Positions 51,725-60,390 of a DNA stretch of 64,000 bases are shown here, piece by piece. The stretch spans positions 62,001 through 126,000 of the forward strand of contig NZ_LAJA01000006.1 in the NCBI RefSeq assembly GCF_000970675.1, written 5' to 3'. Origin of the DNA: Domibacillus tundrae. GTDB lineage: Bacteria > Bacillota > Bacilli > Bacillales > Domibacillaceae. The notes under the pieces were generated by a model. The model was not told the origin of the DNA. It searched no databases and saw nothing but the letters and a program-made list of their open reading frames with translations. The translations under genes were made by a program, and so were the position numbers. How positions within the stretch are numbered: the first letter of the stretch is position 1; the number at the start of each line of letters is the position of its first letter.

Positions 51725-52027
51725 ATGTTAAAAACAACTGTTGGCAAGCTGCGGTTTGCGGGCTATTTTGAAGGAATCTCGCTGCTTGTTCTTTTATTTA
51801 TTGCGATGCCGATGAAATACTGGTTTGATATTCCGGAAGCAGTCCGCATCGTCGGGTCCATACACGGCGCACTATTTATTACGTACTGTATCATCATTGC
51901 CTATGTGACTTTGAAAACGCGCTGGAACCTCATTTGGCCGATTCTAGCTGTCATTGTGGCGTTTATTCCATTTGGCAATTTTATTTTGGACAAAAAGCTG
52001 CATCAGCTTGAAAAAGTACATGGATAA
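51725..52027 (+). CDS. DUF3817 membrane protein
   Basis: A 100-residue protein with three membrane segments. The ATG at 51725 follows GGAGG. The features GKLRFAGYFEGISLLVLLFIAMPMKYW, GSIHGALFITYCIII and AVIVAFIPFGNFILDKKL define DUF3817. Function unknown. Monocistronic. Confidence 0.9.
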   Translation: MLKTTVGKLRFAGYFEGISLLVLLFIAMPMKYWFDIPEAVRIVGSIHGALFITYCIIIAYVTLKTRWNLIWPILAVIVAFIPFGNFILDKKLHQLEKVHG

Positions 52028-52064
52028 AAACAGAGTCCGGACATAAATCCGGACTCTGTTTTTT
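52026..52064. terminator. Strong two-way terminator
   Basis: AAAAACAGAGTCCGGA pairs with TCCGGACTCTGTTTTTT over six bases, between converging genes. Confidence 0.92.
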
Positions 52065-52065
52065 A

Positions 52066-53271
52066 TTATTCTTTTTCTAATTTGGACGATAGAGCGGTTA
52101 AGAGAATCGCTCCCATAACCATTATCCCGCCAACCCACGGCGTATGGACCAAACCGATGGAATCAACGACAAGTCCGCCGATCGTTGCACCGGCTGCGAT
52201 GCCAATGTTGAATGCAGCAATGTTTAACGCGGAAGCAACGTCCACTGCGGAAGGGACATATTTCTCTGCCAGCTGAACAACGTATAACTGAAGGCCGGGC
52301 ACATTCATAAATGCGAGGAGCCCCATTAAGATTACCCCAATAAGCCCGGCAATTTTAAACGGAATCAGGAAAGACATAATTACAAGAATGGCCGCCTGCG
52401 CGATAAACATCCAAAAAAGTGCATGAACTGGATTGTGATTGGCAAGCCTGCCGCCGACTTCATTGCCGATCGCCACTGCAACCCCGTATACAAGCAGAAC
52501 AATGCTGATCATTCCAGGTTTCAAGCCCGTTACATCCTGCAAAATCGGTGTTAAATACGTAAACGCCACGAATGTGCCGCCGTACCCGAGTGCAGTAATC
52601 GCGAGCCCTATTACTATATTTTTATTTGTCATAAGACGGAACATATCCGAAAACTTAGCCGGCGGTGACTGTTTTAAATTTTTTGGCATTAACAGGGCAA
52701 CTGCCACAATTGATATAACACCAAGCAGCGCCACACCCCAGAACGTTGCCCGCCAGCCGAATGTCTGACCAATAAACGTGCCGAGTGGAACACCTGTGAC
52801 GGTGGCAACAGTCAAGCCGGTAAACATTAACGCAATTGCGCTCGCTTTTTTATGAGGAGGCACAAGCTGCACCGCAATCGTTGCTCCAATGGAAAAAAAG
52901 ACACCGTGTGAAAACGCGGTAATAAAGCGGGCAATAATTAATATTTCAAACGAAGCAGCTGTTGCTGCCACGATATTTCCGACAATAAAGACAGCCATTA
53001 ATGACATAAGCAGCGATTTCCGGCTCATCCGGTTCGTTAAGGCAGTCAGCACAGGTGCCCCAACGGCAACACCGACCGCATAGCCGGAAATTAACAGCCC
53101 AGCCATTGTAATCCCAATATTTAAATCGTCCGCAATGGAAGCAAGCAGTCCAACCGGAACAAATTCGGTTGTTCCAATTCCAAATGCACTGATTGCTAGT
53201 GCCCATAAGGCGAGTGTACTTTTTGATGAAGCATTTTCTTGAGTAGAAGATGCATGAAGTGTTTGACTCAT
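52066..53271 (-). CDS. MFS efflux transporter (YtbD-like)
   Basis: A 401-residue DHA1-type exporter with twelve helices. Segments include LWALAISAFGIGTTEFVPVGLLASIADDL, motif-A-like ALTNRMSRKSLLM, and the motif-C-like GVPLGTFIGQTFGWRATFW. These match arabinose-efflux-like permeases. It is divergent from an HxlR regulator, as B. subtilis ytbD is from ytcD. Several GTACTTT-type repeats fill the shared promoter region. Substrate unknown. Confidence 0.9.
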   Translation of the reverse strand: MSQTLHASSTQENASSKSTLALWALAISAFGIGTTEFVPVGLLASIADDLNIGITMAGLLISGYAVGVAVGAPVLTALTNRMSRKSLLMSLMAVFIVGNIVAATAASFEILIIARFITAFSHGVFFSIGATIAVQLVPPHKKASAIALMFTGLTVATVTGVPLGTFIGQTFGWRATFWGVALLGVISIVAVALLMPKNLKQSPPAKFSDMFRLMTNKNIVIGLAITALGYGGTFVAFTYLTPILQDVTGLKPGMISIVLLVYGVAVAIGNEVGGRLANHNPVHALFWMFIAQAAILVIMSFLIPFKIAGLIGVILMGLLAFMNVPGLQLYVVQLAEKYVPSAVDVASALNIAAFNIGIAAGATIGGLVVDSIGLVHTPWVGGIMVMGAILLTALSSKLEKE

Positions 53272-53352
53272 TTTTTATTCCTCCTTGTTTTTAGAGCGGC
53301 GGGCCCTTGCCGTCTCTTCGTAAAGATCATTATGAATGGTAAAATCCAAAAT

Positions 53353-53370
53353 AAAAAGTACGTACTTTTT
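53353..53370. promoter_or_regulatory. HxlR-type operator 1
   Basis: AAAAAGTACGTACTTTTT is a perfect palindrome. A related ACTTTAAAGTACC follows at about 53384. Both lie before the MFS gene. Confidence 0.7.
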
Positions 53371-53463
53371 TGTATCATAGGAACTTTAAAGTACCTATAG
53401 TCATTTATGATCTTTTGTTTCATTCCTGTGTATGCTATTATGAAAGCAATCAAACAAAAAGAG

Positions 53464-53482
53464 AAGTACGTACTTTAAAGTA
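53464..53482. promoter_or_regulatory. HxlR-type operator 2
   Basis: AAGTACGTACTTTAAAGTA combines the palindromes AAGTACGTACTT and TACTTTAAAGTA. It sits just before the regulator gene, and a third half-site GGTACTTTTTAGTGCC follows. Confidence 0.7.
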
Positions 53483-53520
53483 ATGCAGGTACTTTTTAGT
53501 GCCTATAAGGAGGAAACAGC

Positions 53521-53847
53521 GTGGCTTACAACATTCCGGTTGAGGCGACACTCGACGTCATCGGCGGTAAATGGAAAGTCGTCATTATGTGCCATTTAAT
53601 TAAAGGAGAAAAGCGTACGAGTGAGCTAAAAAAGTTAATGCCTGGCATTACGCAAAAAATGCTCACGCAGCAGCTGCGTGAGCTTGAATCAGACGGCGTC
53701 GTGAATCGAACCGTATTTGAACAGGTGCCGCCAAAAGTTGTTTATTCATTAACCGAATACGGCTGGTCGCTCCGCCCGATTTTAGATGCGATGTGCGCCT
53801 GGGGTGAAGGGCACATTGAATTGACTGGTGAGGAAGTTGTTCAATAA
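53521..53847 (+). CDS. HxlR-family transcriptional regulator (YtcD-like)
   Basis: A 108-residue winged-helix protein with the HxlR core: [57 protein letters not shown] and [20 protein letters not shown]. It should control the divergent MFS gene and itself through the GTACTTT palindromes. One Cys in VIMCHL may be redox sensitive. GGAGG precedes the GTG start. Confidence 0.92.
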   Translation: MAYNIPVEATLDVIGGKWKVVIMCHLIKGEKRTSELKKLMPGITQKMLTQQLRELESDGVVNRTVFEQVPPKVVYSLTEYGWSLRPILDAMCAWGEGHIELTGEEVVQ

Positions 53848-53857
53848 TATTCACCTG

Positions 53858-53897
53858 AAAAAAGGCTGTCTCAAATACAAATTGAGACAGCTTTTTT
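53858..53897. terminator. Two-way terminator
   Basis: AAAAAAgGCTGTCTCAA pairs with TTGAGACAGCTTTTTT around ATACAAA. Confidence 0.9.
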
Positions 53898-53905
53898 CTT
53901 TACCT

Positions 53906-54454
53906 TCATAGCACATCCGCAGACTCGCCGCCCGTATAAACGGCAATAAGCACAATCGCGGTACCTTCTCCAACGTTTTGAACAAAATGCGGCACGCACG
54001 CATTCCAGCTGAAGGCATCGCCTTCCTCAAGTACAACCGAGTCTTCTCCCTGCTCCGCTAAAATCTTTCCTTGCAGTACAAGGTGGCATTCTTCTCCTTC
54101 GTGGGCATGGGAGGCATCTCCCGTTGAGGCTCCTGGCGGAAATTCAACCCGCTGCATCGTCAATCCCCCTTTAGACGTTAAATGCTCTACTTTAATTTTT
54201 TCTTTTGAATACGTTGTATATTGGCGCTCTTCTTTACGGACTACCCTCATCTTCTGTTCTTTTTCTAAAAGCAGATAAGGCAGTGGAATGTTAAGAAACT
54301 GCGCCACTGCCTGCAGCGATTGAATGGAAGGTGACGTATTGTTGTTCTCCATATTGCTGATAAACCCTTTGGATAAGCCTGTTCCTTCGCTCATCTGGGC
54401 AATAGTAATATTTTTTCTGTTACGAATGGCGCGAATAGTTGATCCAATGTCCAT
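53906..54454 (-). CDS. XRE-family regulator with cupin domain
   Basis: A 182-residue regulator. An N-terminal helix-turn-helix is visible (GSTIRAIRNRKNITIAQMSEGTGLSKGFISNMENNNTSPSIQSLQAVAQFL). The C-terminal cupin (about 105-178) has HAHEGEECHLVLQGKILAEQG. Proteins of this build sense small metabolites. It is divergent from the esterase-DoxX operon, which it may control. Full length and no odd features. Confidence 0.9.
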   Translation of the reverse strand: MDIGSTIRAIRNRKNITIAQMSEGTGLSKGFISNMENNNTSPSIQSLQAVAQFLNIPLPYLLLEKEQKMRVVRKEERQYTTYSKEKIKVEHLTSKGGLTMQRVEFPPGASTGDASHAHEGEECHLVLQGKILAEQGEDSVVLEEGDAFSWNACVPHFVQNVGEGTAIVLIAVYTGGESADVL

Positions 54455-54590
54455 GAATATCTCCTTCTTTGTTTACTAATAGAAAACTTAATTACATATT
54501 AACAAAAAAACGCTTGACTTTCTATAGCGAAAGTTGTTATCTTATAATAAATAATTATTCATATCAGAAAACAAAGGAGGTTTGTATGAT

Positions 54591-55229
54591 ATGAATTATG
54601 CGCTTCGCACACCGGCTCATGTGGAAGAAGGAAAACAATATCCAGCTATTTTTTTAATGCATGGTCTTGGAAGCAATGAGCAGGATCTTTTGCCTCTGCT
54701 GGATGAACTTGAAGATGTTTACGTGTTTAGCATACGCGGTCCGCTTTCACAGCCGCCCGGGTTCGCTTTTTTCACCATTCAAGGGTTTGGCAATCCACAT
54801 CGTCCCGTATTTGAAGAAACGGTAGAAAAGATTACGGATTTTATTGATTATGCCTGCAGTCATTATCCGGTTGATCCGGGGTGCCTTTATACGATGGGCT
54901 TTAGCCAGGGGGCTATTTTAGCGATGACACTCGGTCTTTCATTAAACGGGCGCATTAAAGGCGCAGCGGCGCTGAGCGGGTATATTCCATCTTTCGTTCA
55001 AGAGGCATATCCGGAGAAGCTAGCCTATCCGCTGTCACTATTTATTTCACATGGCGAAACAGATCCGATTTTCCCACTGTCTTGGGGAGAAGCGAATACC
55101 AAATTCTTCGAGAAACGCGAAGCTGATGTGGTCTTTCACATCGATCCGTCTGGCCACGCTGTGTCACAAGCTGTACAAAAAAATCTTATTCAATGGTTTC
55201 AAGCCATTAATGATGGAGGAGAAAATTAA
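54591..55229 (+). CDS. Carboxylesterase/phospholipase-type alpha/beta hydrolase (MhqD-like)
   Basis: A 212-residue hydrolase from the ATG at 54591, ten bases after GGAGG. IFLMHGLGSNEQDLLPLL holds the oxyanion region, GFSQGAILAMTLGL the nucleophile Ser, HGETDPIFPLSWG the Asp, and DPSGHAVSQ the His. It resembles B. subtilis MhqD, part of the quinone-resistance regulon. It shares an operon with a DoxX protein, which also has an MhqP relative in that regulon. The regulator here appears different (cupin type). Confidence 0.87.
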   Translation: MNYALRTPAHVEEGKQYPAIFLMHGLGSNEQDLLPLLDELEDVYVFSIRGPLSQPPGFAFFTIQGFGNPHRPVFEETVEKITDFIDYACSHYPVDPGCLYTMGFSQGAILAMTLGLSLNGRIKGAAALSGYIPSFVQEAYPEKLAYPLSLFISHGETDPIFPLSWGEANTKFFEKREADVVFHIDPSGHAVSQAVQKNLIQWFQAINDGGEN

Positions 55230-55230
55230 T

Positions 55231-55653
55231 ATGAATCGTTATGCAGAATGGAGCACTTTTATTATTCGTCTTGTTTTAGGAATTACGTTTTTTGTTCATG
55301 GAGTGGTGAAATTTCAAGGGGGAATCGCCAACACAGCGGGCTGGTTCGACAGTATCGGACTGCCCGGCATGCTTGCTTATGCTGTTGCTTTTATCGAAAC
55401 AGCTGGCGGTTTGGCGCTTATTTTAGGCGTCGGCACGCGTGTTTTCTCCGCACTATTAGCGGTTGTGATGGTTGCCGCTATCTTTAAAGTAAAACTTGCA
55501 GCCGGTTTTCTCGGAAATGGACAAATGGCCGGTTATGAACTAGATCTTGCTTTGCTTGCGATGTCGGTTTCTCTTGCTTTGACAGGCAGCTCTTTCTTGG
55601 CGCTTGATCAGTTTTTTGGCAAAGACAGTGATGAAACAATTGAAGCTCGCTAA
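55231..55653 (+). CDS. DoxX-family membrane protein (MhqP-like)
   Basis: A 140-residue protein with four helices. Segments are FIIRLVLGITFFVHGVVKFQGG, LAYAVAFIETAGGLALILGVGTRVFSALLAVVMVAAI and YELDLALLAMSVSLALTGSSFLALD. These are standard for DoxX/YdfP proteins. It begins one base after the esterase stop, with GGAGGA upstream. Its function is probably in quinone or thiol stress at the membrane. Confidence 0.9.
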   Translation: MNRYAEWSTFIIRLVLGITFFVHGVVKFQGGIANTAGWFDSIGLPGMLAYAVAFIETAGGLALILGVGTRVFSALLAVVMVAAIFKVKLAAGFLGNGQMAGYELDLALLAMSVSLALTGSSFLALDQFFGKDSDETIEAR

Positions 55654-55663
55654 CTAAAAGAAA

Positions 55664-55696
55664 AACAACCGGAATCAGCATTCCGGTTGTTTTTTC
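55664..55696. terminator. Two-way terminator
   Basis: ACAACCGGAAT pairs with ATTCCGGTTGT over CAGC, with T runs at both sides. It also contains the stop of the minus-strand remnant at 55675. Confidence 0.88.
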
Positions 55697-55931
55697 GCTT
55701 TCATAAAAATCGGCCAAACAATAGTGAAAAGACATGCGATAATACTCACTGCGGCACTACCGTATAAAATGGTTTCCTCATTCGCATTAATCCGCTCCAT
55801 AAAAAATGCCGGCCCAAACATAACAAGTGGAATGATGATACTGAACCACGTTTTACTCCAAATGGATGCAGCGATAAATATAAGTACAAATTATCGATAA
55901 GTTGCTCGCTTTTCGCTGACAGTACATCCAT
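55675..55931 (-). pseudogene. Frameshifted small membrane protein downstream of a PadR remnant
   Basis: The start MDVLSAKSEQLIDN (from 55931) runs out of frame near 55885. A second frame continues LIFIAASIWSKTWFSIIIPL then VMFGPAFFMERINANEETIL and IIACLFTIVWPIFMKAKK to a stop in the terminator. The total of 257 bases confirms a frame change. It has two membrane segments. Small membrane proteins commonly follow padR genes. Family not identified. Confidence 0.65.
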
Positions 55932-55935
55932 CCCA

Positions 55936-56131
55936 TTAAAATAACTGGTTCATAGCCGATGAAAGCTCAAACCATTTTTCTTTAAACTCCACCAGCTCTT
56001 CCTGTCCTTTTCCGGTAATCGTATAATACTTTCGCTTCGGGCCGCTTGGCGATTTTTTCATCGTCGTCTCCACCAGCCCCTCTTTTTGCATCCGGATCAG
56101 CACCAGGTAAATAATTCCTTTATCTGGTATA
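55936..56131 (-). pseudogene. PadR-family regulator, C-terminal part only
   Basis: The frame reads PDKGIIYLVLIRMQKEGLVE then TTMKKSPSGPKRKYYTITGK GQEELVEFKEKW, which is the recognition helix, wing and dimer helix of a PadR protein. The first 30 or so residues are missing, replaced by sequence with no start codon or promoter. It ends two bases before the small membrane protein start. Confidence 0.8.
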
Positions 56132-56209
56132 ACAAAATACCGGGGTTATCGTTTTTGAATGCGTCATGCCTCTGTTACACTAAAAGAAACAAATAGAGGA
56201 GGAATTTTG

Positions 56210-56731
56210 ATGCGGCTACAGGATAAAAAAGTCATTGCGCTTGTCGAAGAAGAATTTGAAGATTTAGAGCTGTGGTACCCGATTTTGCGGCTTCAGGAAG
56301 AAGGAGCAACGGTGCATCTTGTTGGCAAAAAAGCCGGGAAAAAATACATTGGCAAGTACGGGGTGCCGGCGGAAGCGGAGTATTCATTTGAAGAGATCAA
56401 CGTGGATGATTACGATGCGATTCTTGTGCCAGGCGGCTGGGCGCCGGATAAATTGCGCCGCTACCCAGAAGTTCTTGATTTTGTCCGTTCAATGGATGCA
56501 GCGAAAAAGCCAATCGGGCAAATTTGCCATGCAGGATGGGTATTGGTTTCAGCAAATATTTTACAGGGTAAACGAGTAACTAGTACCCCGGGTATTAAAG
56601 ATGATATGACAAATGCTGGCGCTACATGGCATGATGATCCGGTAATCGTTGACGGCCATATTATCTCCAGCCGACGCCCGCCGGACCTGCCTCCTTATGT
56701 AAAAGCATTTGCCGATAAATTGGCTGAGTGA
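56210..56731 (+). CDS. DJ-1/PfpI-family protein (general stress protein 18 / YraA-like)
   Basis: A 173-residue protein from the ATG at 56210 after GAGGAGG. The nucleophile elbow is QICHAGWVL with Cys followed by His, and the family Glu is in ALVEEEFEDLELWYP. RRPPDLPPYVKAFADKL matches the usual end. Such proteins have been described as deglycases or chaperone-like stress proteins; the exact activity is disputed. Monocistronic. Confidence 0.92.
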   Translation: MRLQDKKVIALVEEEFEDLELWYPILRLQEEGATVHLVGKKAGKKYIGKYGVPAEAEYSFEEINVDDYDAILVPGGWAPDKLRRYPEVLDFVRSMDAAKKPIGQICHAGWVLVSANILQGKRVTSTPGIKDDMTNAGATWHDDPVIVDGHIISSRRPPDLPPYVKAFADKLAE

Positions 56732-56892
56732 CCGGCTTGTTCATACTATACTTTTCAACTAAATGAAATAACTGCTTTTTATTTGTATACCTTTTCACAA
56801 TTATTGTTAGATAATCTAACAGAGAAGGCAACATTTCTTATCTGTTACTTTATGATAATGAAAGACAAAAATTATATAAAAGGCGGGGTTAG

Positions 56893-57678
56893 ATGAAGAA
56901 GTTAAAGTGGATTAGTTTATTTCTGGTTTTCACTCTCTTTTTAGCTGCTTGTGGCAATAGTGAAAGTGAAACTTCAGACGAAGGTTCAGGTTCAAGCGGC
57001 GAAAACACTGTGTATAAAGTAGGGATTGACACAACCTATCCTCCATTTGAATTCGAAGAGAATGGAGAATACACAGGTATTGACATTGATTTAATTACTG
57101 CCATTGCGGAAAAGCAAGGCTTTGAAATTGAATTTTCACCGATGGACTTTGGAGGGATTATTCCCGCTATGCAGGCAGGTCAGCTTGATGTGGCCATTGC
57201 CGGAATGAGTATTACCGATGACCGCAAGAAAGTTGTGGACTTTTCAGACCCTTATTTTGATGCAGGTCTTTCTCTCGTTGTCCAAGAAGGCAATACAGAT
57301 ATTGAGTCGGCAGATGATTTAAAAGGCAAAAAAGTTGCTGTTAAAAAAGGCACAACAGGTGCTACTTATGCAACAGAAAATACGGAAAAACTGGGCATTG
57401 AAGTTGTTCAATTTAATGACAGCCCGGCGATGTTCCAGGAAGTAGCGAATGGAAATGCAGATGTTCTGATTGAAGATTATCCGGTTATTGCCTACGCGAT
57501 TGCCCAAAAAGACCTTGGTTTGAAAATCGTTGGGGACCGCTTGAATGGTGATCAATACGGAATTGCTGTACTAAAAGGTGAAAATACGGAATTGCTCGAA
57601 AAAATCAATACAGGTCTTGCAGAAATGAAAGAAGACGGATCATATGATGAAATTATCAACAAATATTTAGGTGAATAA
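56893..57678 (+). CDS. Polar amino acid-binding lipoprotein of an ABC importer
   Basis: A 261-residue family-3 solute-binding protein with lipobox LAAC at about residue 20 and a Ser/Glu-rich linker. YKVGIDTTYPPFEFEENGEYTGIDIDLITAIAEKQG, PAMQAGQLDVAIAGMSITDDRKKVVDFSDPYFDAG and GKKVAVKKGTTGATYA are typical of glutamine, arginine or cystine binders. The ligand cannot be assigned. It is followed by its permease and ATPase genes. Confidence 0.94.
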   Translation: MKKLKWISLFLVFTLFLAACGNSESETSDEGSGSSGENTVYKVGIDTTYPPFEFEENGEYTGIDIDLITAIAEKQGFEIEFSPMDFGGIIPAMQAGQLDVAIAGMSITDDRKKVVDFSDPYFDAGLSLVVQEGNTDIESADDLKGKKVAVKKGTTGATYATENTEKLGIEVVQFNDSPAMFQEVANGNADVLIEDYPVIAYAIAQKDLGLKIVGDRLNGDQYGIAVLKGENTELLEKINTGLAEMKEDGSYDEIINKYLGE

Positions 57679-57697
57679 ATGATTTTAAAAAGTTGGG

Positions 57698-57722
57698 CGC
57701 GCAGTTCCCTTGCGCGTTTTTC
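57698..57722 (+). terminator. Hairpin between the binding-protein and permease genes
   Basis: CGCGCA pairs with TGCGCG over seven bases, followed by TTTTTCTT. It probably acts as a partial terminator that keeps the binding protein more abundant than the membrane parts. Confidence 0.65.
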
Positions 57723-57743
57723 TTATGAAAGGAGCTGAAGTAC

Positions 57744-58388
57744 GTGGATACAATTATTACAATCCTTCCGTACTTACTGGAAGGTCTTAAAACCACCCTT
57801 TATATTTTCATCGTCGCTGTTATTCTTGGATTTGCTATTGGTCTCGTTATCGCTTTGTTTCGTTTATCCCCAATTAAAATTTTAAATTGGATCGCTAAAG
57901 CATTCGTTAATATTATTCGTGGAACACCGTTTATTGTTCAGTTGTTTTTCATTTATTTCGGATTAAATTCGCTGCAAATTTTTTCAATGGATAATACAAC
58001 AGCCGGTATTGTCACAGTAGCCATAAATGCAGGTGCTTATTTTGCGGAAATTATCCGGGCTGGGATTCTATCTGTTGATAAAGGCCAGACAGAAGCAGCC
58101 CGTTCGCTTGGAATGACCAGCACGCAAAACATGGTTTCTATTATTCTCCCACAGGCGTTTAGAAGAATGCTTCCAACCATTACGAACCAGTCCATCATCA
58201 GTTTAAAAGATACTTCCCTTCTTTCAGTCATCGGTATTGCCGATTTAACCCAAAGAGGGCAAATTCAAGCTTCTGCTACCTTTGAAGCATTCAGTGTCTG
58301 GATTACAGTCGGTGTCTTGTATTTTATTATTATTTATTTGTTAACACTGCTGGCTAATTTCCTGGAAAGGAGATTTGAATTAAGATGA
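57744..58388 (+). CDS. Polar amino acid ABC transporter permease
   Basis: A 214-residue permease with about five helices, starting at GTG after AAAGGAG. The HEAAT-type start is [50 protein letters not shown] and the ATPase-contact loop [46 protein letters not shown] follow the family exactly. It works as a homodimer. It overlaps the ATPase gene by 4 bp. Confidence 0.95.
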   Translation: MDTIITILPYLLEGLKTTLYIFIVAVILGFAIGLVIALFRLSPIKILNWIAKAFVNIIRGTPFIVQLFFIYFGLNSLQIFSMDNTTAGIVTVAINAGAYFAEIIRAGILSVDKGQTEAARSLGMTSTQNMVSIILPQAFRRMLPTITNQSIISLKDTSLLSVIGIADLTQRGQIQASATFEAFSVWITVGVLYFIIIYLLTLLANFLERRFELR

Positions 58389-59113
58389 GTATAATCTCAG
58401 TGAAAAACTTAAAAAAGTCATTCGGTCCCAATGAAGTGTTGAAAGACATTAATGCGGAAATTCAAGAGCGAGAAGTAGTGTGTGTCATTGGTCCTTCCGG
58501 ATCAGGCAAAAGTACATTTCTGCGGTGCTTAAACCGTCTTGAGGATATAACCGGCGGACAGGTTATCATTAACGGACAGGATATTACCAGTCCAAAAATC
58601 AACATTAATAAAGTCCGGCAGCAGGTCGGCATGGTATTCCAGCAATTCAATTTGTTTCCGCATAAAACAGTGTTAGAAAATGTCATGATTGCTCCTATTA
58701 AAGTTCATTCTCTTTCAAAAGAAAGCGTGAAGGAAAACGCGCTCGCCTTGCTTGGAAAAGTAGGTTTGCGTGAAAAAGCGCAGCAGTATCCCGGGGAATT
58801 GTCCGGCGGCCAGAAACAGCGTGTCGCCATCGCGCGTGCACTCGCCATGAATCCAAAGATTATGCTGTTTGATGAACCAACATCGGCCCTTGATCCTGAA
58901 ATGGTTGGAGATGTACTTGAAGTAATGAAACAACTCGCAAAAGAAGGAATGACGATGGTTGTCGTCACACATGAAATGGGGTTTGCCCGTGAAGTAGGCG
59001 ATCGCGTCCTTTTCATGGACGGCGGGTATATTGTGGAGGAAAATGAACCGATCCAGTTATTCAGCAATCCACAGCATGAACGTACAAAAGCCTTTTTAAG
59101 CAAAGTGTTGTAA
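58385..59113 (+). CDS. Polar amino acid ABC transporter ATPase (GlnQ-like)
   Basis: A 242-residue ATPase: Walker [11 protein letters not shown] loop in [11 protein letters not shown], signature [15 protein letters not shown], Walker [15 protein letters not shown], and switch His in VVTHEMG. It powers uptake by the preceding permease and lipoprotein. Normal length. Confidence 0.96.
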   Translation: MSIISVKNLKKSFGPNEVLKDINAEIQEREVVCVIGPSGSGKSTFLRCLNRLEDITGGQVIINGQDITSPKININKVRQQVGMVFQQFNLFPHKTVLENVMIAPIKVHSLSKESVKENALALLGKVGLREKAQQYPGELSGGQKQRVAIARALAMNPKIMLFDEPTSALDPEMVGDVLEVMKQLAKEGMTMVVVTHEMGFAREVGDRVLFMDGGYIVEENEPIQLFSNPQHERTKAFLSKVL

Positions 59114-59233
59114 GGCAGTAGGAATAAGAAAGTGTAAAACTGGTCGTTCACTTTTACCGGCTGAGATTTTTTATTTTTAAGAAGGTTCCCTCGACTCTTC
59201 CATTACGTCAAGAAAAGAAGACTATGTACAAAT

Positions 59234-59291
59234 AACTTCTCATTTCCCGAAAAAAAAAGCAGCATGCTTGATTCCCGGAAAATGAGAAGTT
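59234..59291. repeat. Inverted repeat copy C in the gap before galR
   Basis: AACTTCTCATTTcCCG pairs with CGGaAAATGAGAAGTT across 26 bases that hold the small palindrome AGCATGCT. It contains CTCATTTCCCGAAA, the reverse complement of the core in copy B. The rest of 59114-59379 shows nothing else I can name. Confidence 0.5.
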
Positions 59292-59379
59292 TAATCGTAA
59301 TAGCGTTCTGCCAAATCAAAAAATAGACTTATTTTTATTTGTTAAAATAAGATTTTACCTTATCGTTCATTGTCCACGA

Positions 59380-60390
<1,011 letters not shown>

